NCBI GenBank assembly: GCA_036571765.1
Contig: BROE01000022.1
Coordinates: 16,463,567 to 16,527,566, forward strand
Source: Plecoglossus altivelis
Lineage: Eukaryota > Chordata > Actinopteri > Osmeriformes > Plecoglossidae
Reading direction: 5' to 3'
DNA length: 64,000 bases
Shown here: positions 48,066-58,900 of the stretch, piece by piece
Layout: each line of letters begins with the position of its first letter
Position numbering within the stretch: the first letter of the stretch is position 1
Translations under genes and position numbers: made by a program
Notes under the pieces: model-generated
Databases searched by the model: none
What the model was told of the DNA's origin: nothing
What the model saw: the letters and a program-made list of their open reading frames with translations, nothing else

Positions 48066-51000
48066 TGGACTTGGAGGCAAATCACACAGAGGGAAACGGT
48101 CATTCAGTTATGAGAAGATTCAGGTTTTGTTTACTAGAGAAAAAAAACTTTGCAAAAACTACAAAAGAGATAAGAGATTTAAAGTCGATTCTGTCAGAGT
48201 TTTGGAACCGTTGTATTTTGGTTTTATTTCAGTGTGTTTTCTTTAGTGGTAGTAAATTGTTACCATGACAAAAAAAATTAAAAAGGAAGTAGGACTACAA
48301 ACGGAAACCATATCTGCTGTTTCAAGCGATTCTCAGACTGCGAGCAGAGTGATTAATCAAACACAGCAAACTGACCATAACTGGAAAGCAATTGGGGAAA
48401 TTCAAGAGATGTTATTTTCTGTCTAACTGTTTGCGTTTTTCATGGGATCAAATCTGAGATAATATTATCAGAGTGTGTTTCTGGTGAAAAACCAGAAAGG
48501 ACCTGAGCTTCTATTTGAATGAACTGAGAGTATGTTTTTCCTGATGCCCCTATTGTACAGGCTTAGGAGAGAAAGAAAAAAAAACCTTATCTGTACTGGG
48601 ATTTGACAGAGAGTAGAATTGTCTGATGTAAAATATTTAGACTGTGGAACAGTCTTTCATATCTGTAAAAGGGAGTCTCTGATTCCTGAGTCGGTTGTGG
48701 ATCTGAGGGCTCATCATCTTGGACTGCACCTCTCTCCGAAGTGTGCACACAAGCCCTCGTTTGATCAAGACAGAGTTCTTCATGTGGTGCAGATACAGAG
48801 AGAGAAGCCATGAAAAATGGATGGCGCTCAACAGGGCTCAGACAGCAACGCGTCTTTTGATTGCGGGCAGCGGAACAGAAACGGCTGTCTAAGATGAACC
48901 TAATATAGGTGGCCCGGAATGCTTGATTGTTGACATGATGCAAACGATAAGTGGGTAAACATTGCGACCCACCGTCTTCCAAATTGCGCGCGGGACCCCC
49001 CCACACATCTGCACGTACCACAAACACATACGTGCAAACATGTCCAGTCAGTACGCGCTTCACTAAATCCACTGAGCGCTCAGCGAAAAGTCCCATGAAG
49101 AACGGGACGCTAGTTATTGTATTTTGGGAATGAAAAACGGTGATATATTTCATCTCTGTACTTTGTGTCTGCGTATGAGACTGACTTTACGGAACCCCCC
49201 CACCACACAAGCACACGACGCTGCCTAAACCGCGCAGTATTCAGTAAAAAGCTCCATCTTCACGTTGACACAATGTGACAAGCGATTCCGAGGAACATCA
49301 ACAAGGGAAAAATGGCCAGTTACAGCACAGGACGTCTACTGGCGTCCAGTCAGAAAACGTGGCCTTTTCTTCAATGGATCATGTTTATCTGACATATCTG
49401 GGTCTCTGCAGTGGAGCAACGTCAGAACTGTCAACCCAGTTAAACTTCAGCGGCAAATCTACATTATAAAACCTACCCAATAAGATCCACTTGCAGACTG
49501 GCATCCCCCAATTCTTCACTCATTTGCTTTTTGCATACAGATTTTTACGCTGAACTATATAAATGAGAGGTTTTGATTCCCTACGATAAAAAAGGAAAGA
49601 AGAAGTCATTCTTACTGAAGGTTAAACTCGTTTCTGATGTTCAGTCAATAACAAACACAAGCAAAATAACCTTTTTTCAGGCAAACAGAATGGACAGGCA
49701 GACCCATTTCTGTAATCAAGGTGGATATGGATTAGATTGTCTTTTTACCTCACAAGCTGCTACCCTATTTTCTCTCAGATAATAGGGTCACTCGTCTCCG
49801 ACAAAGAGGTAACCTCTAAATTCGGGGTCGAATCAGATAGAGAGCGCATTATTCTATGTCAACAGACCACAAAGAGAGGGTTTGCTTTAAGCTGACCAAA
49901 CATGGCAACCTTTGGCATTTAAATGTCTCAATTCTGCCATGGAACAAAGGCAGTCAATATTTGTGTCGGCAGGTAAGGAAATGAGCAGAGAGGGACAGTG
50001 GTGGAGCGGGATCTCACCTGGCTTAGAGAGATTCTGGACAATGGAGGCAGGCCGCGTTCTAGCCTGTCAGGGATCACGACCCAAGTATCAGACGAGTGCT
50101 GCACAACCTGTGGGAGTGCACACAATGAAAAACAAACGCCCCTCTCCTCTGTTCCCACCGTTTCTCAGTGACTTCCCCGTCTAGTTTCGCGTGAGAGCGC
50201 CGGACGCCTGCTTTAAGGAAGCGGGTGCGTTTACAAGAGATGCAAGTCTGATGCCAAGCAAACCTAGCTCCATCACATAGCCTCCATCGTGGCTTATCTG
50301 ATGAGACGCCACCGGCCAAACTCATCCATCATCTCATATGGGAGGAGGTGGTGATGGAAGAGGATGATAGGGGGTCGGAGGGTATGTGCCAAAGGGGCGA
50401 GGGGGGTGCTGGGGTACAGCAGCTGCTGATCAGGAGATAAGTAGGAAGTTAACACATTCCATGCATTTCATCAATTGTACAGCGACCAATCAAAACATCC
50501 CAGGAGTCGAGTGAGGAAAATAAGCTTCCTTTTCTGCTGTGTTACCCGGAAGTTGAACTCAATAGAGCAACAATTAGTCCAATTCAGTACATTCACTTGG
50601 TCCAACTTGGTGCAACTCGGCAGAACAACTCAGTCTAATTTAAGTGAATAAACTCAGTCTAACTCATTAGATGAACTCAGTAGAACCTCACTTCCTACAT
50701 TGAGAAGAGTCATTCAGGGCCCAACTGTACTGGAGGTGAACAAAAATTGCACAACAACAGACAGACAGAGCAACGTTGAGCCAGACACGTACATGACATG
50801 TCTCAGCTTCGTGACCTTCGTGACGAGGACTAATTTGCCTCCAATGTGTTCCTCCTCTTCTGTTTTCCAGCGGTAGTCTGCTGTCGTCTCTCTCTGACAG
50901 ACTGATTGTCCTCACAGACACACACCATGTTCAGTCTGATTTACAGCACCTTGCCACAACGTGAGCTCAGTGCGAGCACCAGCACTGTGCTACGTTCCAG

Positions 51001-52451
51001 ATGCTTTTATGAGCATTTTCCGAACCTGTTTGACTCGTTGACAAGGTCGGTGGGATTCCGACAGGGATTATAAGAGGGTAAAAACAATGTAAAACATGTC
51101 AAACACAATGTGACCGGTTGTAGCTATGGTGGTTGTGTAACTGAGGCAGTTCCTGCACAGGAGCCACATTTTCGTCATGGTTACTCTCCTGAAACGAATC
51201 GTTTCCTCGGTGGAAACAGGGGCACGCTGTAATCTTCATGTTTCTCATTGTCAAGAGCGCCAAGACGGATGAATGTCATTCTCGCATCAAGCGGAGACAT
51301 ATTCGTTTGTCTCTGAGCTGAAACGGAGCCGATTGGAATTCCTCTCACGCTGTGCATGTGTTGAGGTCCCTGTTTCCGCGCTGAGCCAATATGTCACCCT
51401 CTGAGTGGCAGACACTCGCAGCTACACCTGCCAGAGACGACAAAGGTCTGCTCCAAGGGCAATGACTCATCTCCTGTGATGAGCAATCGTCACCACTTCT
51501 TGGGATTCAGCTGCCTGATATCATGAAAGTTCTCACACAACGTTGTCTGTATTGTATGTCCACACTGACTGGGAACGGCCACTTTTGAAACACCTGCCAC
51601 AGCATATAGATCACCTCCATCAGAAATTGAGACCTCTTTGTAGGTGTTTCAAGTGGTGACAAGAAGGGACCAACAGATCTACCATCCCCACCCCCCCCCT
51701 CCCAGGAGGGTGGAAAACCAGACCAGACCTGCCCCTGCCCCTGCCTCTGGGTCTGCTCCTGCCTCTGGCCCTGCACCTGCCCCTGCCCCCTCCAGGAGCG
51801 GCAGTTTGGGAAGGTGTCAAGCTAACTGCGGCCCCAACAAGCAAAGCAGCAACAAGATTGTCTTCCCTCACGCTGACGTTTCGTCGCGGCTATTATGGGA
51901 TGGGCTGACGTGCTTCAGGCTGTTGTTGCCGTGAAGATCTTGAGACTGGTTACTTATGAACACAGAGCTGCTGCAAGGCCACAATACTGTGACAGACTCC
52001 CCCGTCTGGACACACCACAAGGGCCTTGACTCACGCTCTGTCTGTTCTACATTTATCGTGATCTTTTGCTCCATGATAGGTTTTCTAGTAGTTTACTAAA
52101 CATAATGAAGAGGCATATCAGACATACGATATATGCACTATGTGAAAATAAATGACATAACTTTTCTCTGTGTAGACTAGGAGACAAAGTATTGGATAAT
52201 TGGGTTTGTACTGATGTCCTGCAAGCAGCCCGATACACATACACAAACATTTTATGAATTGGGTTTAAGCTAATAGCCCAAAATCACACACACCGTTTTG
52301 TCCTGTTGAATGTGTCTTTAGACAGCTGTTTTCTCCTTCGCCCAGGCTGCGCATTTCTCTGTTCCGTCAGCCTCCACCTTTTCCAGCAGGGATCTGTCTT
52401 TTGTCAGGACCCATTCACACTTCCCTCAGACCAGAGACCATTAGGGCCCCC

Positions 52452-52620
52452 TCTCCCCTCTCATCTCCCCTCTTCTCCCCTCTCTTTCCCCCCATCCCTT
52501 CCTCTCCCCTCTCCTCCTCCCCTCCCATAGTCTCCTCCCCTCTCCTCTCCTCCTCTCCCCTCTTCTCCCCTCCTCTCCTCTCCTCTCCCCTCCCCTCTCC
52601 TCCCCTCTCCTCTCCCTGTC
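52452..52620. repeat. Homopyrimidine CT-rich tract
   Basis: Nearly uninterrupted C/T on the plus strand (CTCTCCCCTC and TCCTCTCC units) for about 170 bp. Mirror-like segments give potential for triplex (H-DNA) structure. Confidence 0.88.
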
Positions 52621-54058
52621 TCCTTTTTGCTGTCTTTGGCCAAACAGTTCACGGACGTGCTTTTGCATGACGCATCAGCTCTGTGGGACCCCAGCTCATG
52701 CTGGCTAGACTCCAGAGCTGCGTCATCCAGCAGGTGATGAAGCAACATGGAGAATACAACATTTTCTACAACAGTTTGTTCTCGGGCGTCACAAGCTGAG
52801 GCTGACATCCCATTGAATCCGAAAAAAAACATGGAACGATCACATTTTTTTTCTTTATCAGTCCTATTCCTGAGTATGTTTAATCACTAGCCGTGTTTAG
52901 AAGTACATTCATGAAGCAGATATCTGCAATTAGACCATTTTTTTGCTCTTAACAGTCTGATGCTGATTGTACCAGGGTGAAAGAGGCGCAGTGTAATACT
53001 GTAATGAATTCTGCAATGGCGTGTGAAATTGCAAGCTGGCAGTTTAGGCTCCATCATTACAACATTTTATCACGTCGAACTCCAGCTGGCTGTTCAGGTT
53101 TCATATCAGTGGTTTTAATTGTGGAGCTGACAGAGGGAGGGCATTGGAGGAACGGACAGACATAAAGACCAGGATGAATTCACGGTCGTTATACAGAATA
53201 CCAGCACCTTAAGTATGCCGTTTTCACATATCTCTTAACGGCATTCTGCATTGCGCCCCAAAACCTTTGCGACTAAGAATATTAACTGACATAAAAGCAA
53301 TTTAAATGATACATTCAGTTGTTTCTGTTTTAATCATTGGAATGTGGGAGGTATTTATGATGCAATACTTTAGCCTGGATTGTAATCCTATGTCATGAGA
53401 AAGGTTAGGGTAGTTTAATGAGATGTAATTGCATATATGAATGGACAAATAGTTTCAAAAGCCCTTGGCAACTGTATGGTACTTCCCAAAGCTGACTGTT
53501 ACAGTATATGGGATTGACTTTGATGCAGCCTGAAAACTACAGCACCAAGTATGTTGCAGCCCTCTCCTTCACCGTGTTTAAGATGGAGGTAGGAGGCAGG
53601 ACAGACATTGTGTGAGTCAGACGAAGACTGAAAGCACCGCAGACTGGCCAAGGCCCTGACGCAGGACCTGGTCTGGCAGAAGAAGAAAAAAATTAGTTGA
53701 GCGTGATTTACCTAGCATAATTCAATGACACAGATCACTGGTCACATCTCTCTCTCTCGTCCTGGAAATCACTGTCCAGCCAAATATCCTGGAAGCGGAA
53801 AAATATTGTTGGAAAGTGGAAAACGATCCAACAGCCTTTCCCCTTTTTCGTGTCTAAAATATATGCAGATACATAAAACTGTGGCCTTGGCAAGAGCAGC
53901 TGCTATTAGTCTGTAAGAAAAGTGTTCTGTGTTTTGTCAGGTTCTGCCACCTCCCAAAGCTGTGATTCTTGTAACCATAGTAATTACCTTCCTGCATGCA
54001 TCACTGTGTTTACGTCTGCATTCTTACTGCTTACCTCATATAAATACCTGCACATGTT

Positions 54059-54059
54059 A

Positions 54060-54092
<33 letters not shown>
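54059..54092. repeat. CA microsatellite
   Basis: About 16 uninterrupted CA units. Confidence 0.92.
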
Positions 54093-54096
<4 letters not shown>

Positions 54097-54522
54097 TCAG
54101 ACACACCCCCACAGGCTGCCTCAATCTGTGCCTGCCTGCCTGCCTGCTGGGCCCCCCTGGAGAGCTGGCGAAGAGGCGACAGATCTGAGAGGAGCAGGGG
54201 AGCAGCAGGCGGGACGAGCGACAGAGCAGGGGTCCGGTTCACCCAGAGTGCACCAGGGGCCTCAGAGCCTCCTACTGTGAACTGGCAGAGGAGGAGAGGG
54301 AGGAGAGACGGAAGAGGGGTGGGAAGAGAGAGGGGCGAACAGGAGCGAGGAGGAGAGGATAGTGAGGGAGGACAAGGAGGACAGGACAGGAGAGATGAGA
54401 AGAGTGGGAGTGACCAGAGAAGAGGAAATGAGCTGCGATAATGAGGATGATGAGACAACCCTGGCAGAAACAAGCACTTTGGTCACACTTTTGACCAACT
54501 CTGAGAAAGATTTCATCTTGTC

Positions 54523-54525
<3 letters not shown>

Positions 54526-54558
<33 letters not shown>
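54526..54558. repeat. Poly-C run
   Basis: About 33 consecutive C bases, followed by a C-rich tail. Confidence 0.92.
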
Positions 54559-54560
<2 letters not shown>

Positions 54561-55665
54561 AACCCCCCCTCCACCCCACCACCCCAAAGCAGATACGTGA
54601 AGGAAACAGAGCTGCAGATATTCATGGTGTCTGCTTGGCACGGCTCCCTGAGCAAAAAACCAACAGTTCTCACAGGAAGGTTTGTTTGGAGAGGACTTGA
54701 AAATCATATAGGAGTTCAATAAACACGCCACTTAAACATGAAAGATGGGCTTTTGAATTTATAGGCATAAAAAACATACAATTTTAAGTGTACAACGGAA
54801 CGAAATGACAGCTGTTGTGAACTATTTGGACTTTAGTTGACAGACTTCAAAATGACTTCATATGAATCACACTGACTGACATCAGGATAGGCAGCCAACC
54901 AAGGTTTGTGACATGAACTGGGGACTCTATGACATGCAGGGGTCTGTTGAACAACATTACAGTCACACAGGGCTACACAGCCTCCAGACTCTCAGTCTCA
55001 CTACAGCACAGCTTACTACAAACCAGAACCCCCTCACAAGCTCACTTTTAAACAGCTTTGGTTGCAAAAGTCATCAACTCTGAATGATCTGTACCTCCTA
55101 AGTGAAGGAAAATCACTTTGGACCGTGAAGTGTTTGTCAGGATTCTTTGAGCCTGTCTACTTTCTCCATAATCACATAGAAGAGTTTGTTGAAGACCTTC
55201 CAACAGGCTTCCTATCGCGCCGTTTCTGCGGTTCCCTCGCAGGATGTCGTGGGTTTAAATTAACCACTGACAATATGGTAACAGACATACCAGATTTCCA
55301 CAGGGAGATAAAAGCCGGTCGTAATATGTCAACTTATTTAGTTTGTGTTTGCTTTTCCAAGCTCTTTTTTGAGGGTAGGGTGGAAGGGATGGGAGGGGGT
55401 GAAAATCCTTGCACCACACGTGGCTCTGACAGGTCCACAGGCTCGTGCTTCCAACTTGCCACGTTCCCTGTGCTGAAGACTGTCAATACTCTCAACAAAG
55501 CACAAAAAAACACCCACAATTCCCAGGTCTCCTCAGATGTAATCCTCCAATGAAACCCTGCGGTCAGGGTCCGATCACATGACCTCCTCGGCCAGGCTGC
55601 AGGCTGTGGGGGGAGGGCTCTCCAAATGTCCCCACCCGAGGATGAGTGGCATCTTAAGCAGCCAA

Positions 55666-55914
55666 TCACATGAGAGTGCAGGTCTTGGCTTTGGTCTTCT
55701 GGTAGTCGCTGACGACGGTGGGCAGGTCCACGGGCCCGTGGGAGGAGGACATCCTCTTGGTGGCCCTGGAGGACTTGCTGCGCTTGACGTTCTTGCTGTT
55801 CTTGTTGACGCAGGCCAGCGTGGCCACGTGGAAGATGTCGCGGACGCTGTTCTCAGACTGCAGGGAGGAGCACTCGATGTAGGGGGCACTCAGCTGCTTG
55901 GCCATGTTGGAGCC
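55666..55914 (-). CDS. rnd3: rnd3-like coding exon 5 (G5, tail, CAAX) and stop
   Basis: The 249-nt exon includes TGA and has the same length as its counterpart. The first 164 nt carry two differences. The last 27 sense codons are diverged and give a Gly/Pro-containing tail ending KTKAKTCTLM. Confidence 0.95.
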   Translation of the reverse strand, partial: GSNMAKQLSAPYIECSSLQSENSVRDIFHVATLACVNKNSKNVKRSKSSRATKRMSSSHGPVDLPTVVSDYQKTKAKTCTLM

Positions 55915-55932
55915 CTGAGAGGGGAGCAGGTG

Positions 55933-55964
<32 letters not shown>

Positions 55965-58900
55965 TTAGAAGAGATTTGGATACAAACGGAGACTAAAGCA
56001 AGTCAGGAAGAGTCAAAACAACATTTTGCATTATTAATGTGACAAAGTTTTACCATGTGTGGACGAATCTATTCTATCTAGTGACAATCCCCCTTCAATG
56101 ACGTACCTGGTCGTATGACACGGGTGTCTGCCTGCTGTGGGACTTGGTGAAGAGGTCGGTGCGGAGGTCGGACTTGCAGCCCACCAGCAGCATCTTGGTG
56201 TTGGGGCAGAACTCCAGGATCTCACCCCTCCACTGGAGACACAGGGAGAGGGATTGTTATTATCTGATTAGGGTTGTTGGAATGTGCGTGTGTCTGTGTG
56301 TGTGTGTGCATTGGGGGGAGGGGCGTGGGGGAGGGGGGCGGATGGGTGGAGACACGAAGGCCCCTTGGGTGGGAAGGTTACAGAGAAGAACAGACAAGTG
56401 ATTGTTTAATACAGGATATTACTGCCCTACTCTTTCTACCTCTCTCTGTCTCTCTTTCCACGATCCCACCCTTCCACCCACTCCTCTCTCTCTCCTCACT
56501 TGACCACATCCTCCTCAGCTGCGCCCAGACCAGGGCTTAGTGACAGCGCAGGTCAAGGTTCCAACCTCCATACCATAGCCCTGTCTGGGTACCCATGTGA
56601 GAGCAGGGTCTGGACCAATCCCTGCTTAGCCTCACATGAGAGGCTGAAGTACCCAGACACCCCCCCCCCCCCCCCCCCCATCCTCTCCCACAGTGGTACG
56701 ACCCTATCCTCACTGGTACGACCCTGATTCTGTTTTTGCTCCCACAGGAAGCTTTTCAGAAACCACTTGACCCAGTAACACAGAGAGGGGCTTTCTAGTG
56801 AGAATCTGGAGACGGTGTGAACATATTTCCTGCTACACGTCTGGGGGGACGGGGGACGGGGAGGGGACGGGGGCGTGGCTTCCAGGAAGCAAACACTCAT
56901 CTCTCTCTGTCACTCACCTTCTTCAGCACGCTGTCCAGGGTCTCTGGCCGGCTGATGTCAAAACAGATGAGGACAGCGTCAGAGTCCGGGTAAGAAAGAG
57001 GACGCACGTTGTCGTAGTATGGAGAACCTGCCGGCACATGGACACATGTCAGAGACTATCACTAGCTCAACGGTGCACCTGAGCTTCACTCGGACTCTCT
57101 CATCTGAGCCAGAATTTATTTATCATGTTTTATCATGTTATCATGCTGATAACATGTGACCTCCAAGACATTCAGTAGAAAACGTGACCCTTTTCATTCT
57201 TCTCAGATGCCCTGACTCACACTTACAATTGATTCCCACACACACAAACACACAGCTCAGTTACATCGGTTTCCATTCCGACACACACAATATGACTTCA
57301 CGAAAATGGTGAGCGTTCCCCTAAAGTGACATGTAACCTGAGCGCTGTCTTTGAGAGAGCGTGGAGCCGGAAAGAGCTGTCCCCCCAGTCACCTTGCCCC
57401 CGGGAAGCCCAGTCACCTAGCCCCCAGGCAGGGAACCTGAACCAGTGGTGGAGAGGAGACCTGGAGGAACCTTCCCCATTGTTCCCCTGTGAGGAATGTG
57501 CTGGGAGATTAAGTATGTTCCCAAGGTAGGGTGGTCTGGAGGCTGGTCAACGAGAAGAATTTGACTCTCTCCGCTCTCCTCTCTTCCCTTTGTCCTCTCC
57601 TCCCTCCTCTTTCTCCTCTCTTCCACCTTTAGCTGCTTTGGAAAGCAACCTGTCTTTTGGTGCAAGCTTATCCCTCAGTCTCAACAGCAGGGTGACAGTC
57701 GTTTTTGTTCAAAAAGGGGGGGAGTTTGTGTCAATTTGCAAAGACACAGGGCCCAAGGCTTCTCTCCATAGTACACAAGGCAGGATAAAGTAGCCAAGCT
57801 CAAAGGCTGAATTGTCCATGTACGAGAATATACGCAAAGTGCAAGTGTGCTATTTCATAGCATTACGGGAAGTCATAACAATCAGTCAAAATCTGATCCA
57901 TTACTTTTGAAAGTGACTTTATAACCTCTGAAAGGCTAAGATGTTTTGATAACCAGATGAAACCCAGATGTTCAGCTCTATACCAACACTGGTGGCCATA
58001 GTGCCAATGACACCATCTGTCTTTTTTTCATTTTCACTTCCATTTACCTCGGCACTGATTAACCCCAGCCGGGGCTCTTAGAAGGGCCTACCCCGGCTCC
58101 TAGGGGGCCCCCGTGTGGAGCAGACACTGTTCCTAAACACATGGCGAGGTTAGGGCCCACCCCCACCCTCCGTTTTTTCCACGAACAAATCCACACCGGC
58201 AGATGCAAACGGTGATGAAATATTTTCACGTCTTCCGAGTCCAATTTCTCATGTTAGACAAACAGAGCAGAGGCCCGCGTTTTCCCAGACCGCCGTCGCC
58301 ATCTTTAGGACGCCTCTCGGGCGATGAGTGGGGGGATTAGAGAACGCGTACCTCTCAGAAAAGGATTTTTCCTGCGTCACGGGAACATTGAAACAGTAGT
58401 GTTCAAAGATAGGGCTAATGAAAAGAGGAAAAGTCTACACATTAAGTACAGAGACGACCAGCAAATGATGCCTTTGAGCTGAGTTTTAATGATGACACAG
58501 CAGTAACTGTCAGCTCATATTTAATGAGTACTAATGATGGCACCTTTCCAGAAATTCTTTTTATCCTGGCTTCTCAGGAGAGGTCTTCTCCATTGGTGGA
58601 TTAGGTTGAAAATGTTCATTTCGAATCATTCTGTTCTGAAGACGATTCGTCATTTCTCCAACTCGTGAAGAATGCCCTTCTAATGATGCAGGCTCATGTT
58701 GAACGATGAATTCATTTAGATTTATTGCTTTTGGAATTTTCGCGTTGTGCACTTTAAGCGACGCCCTGCACACAATAGTGTTGCAGCAATACTCGACCGC
58801 AGATGATTATGTTCAGCATGAAACCACGTTTCATGCAAATGATCCATTTGCACTAACATTTTAGGAACAGATGCTTGGCTCCAAAGCCTTTTTTTTCTGA

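Larger units (their letters stand above)
46964..55665. other. Intergenic, including the probable 3' UTR of the rnd3-like gene at its right end
   Basis: The 3' UTR of the minus-strand gene must lie left of 55666, but no convincing polyadenylation signal was picked out by eye, so its end is unknown. Elsewhere are a homopyrimidine block (52452-52620), a CA repeat (54059-54092), a purine-rich block (54282-54420) and poly-C (54526-54558). No other gene is supported. Confidence 0.6.

Noticed and set aside
48587..49153. 188-codon open frame on the minus strand
   Set aside because: No recognisable domain or compositional coding signal. One such frame is expected by chance in 64 kb.
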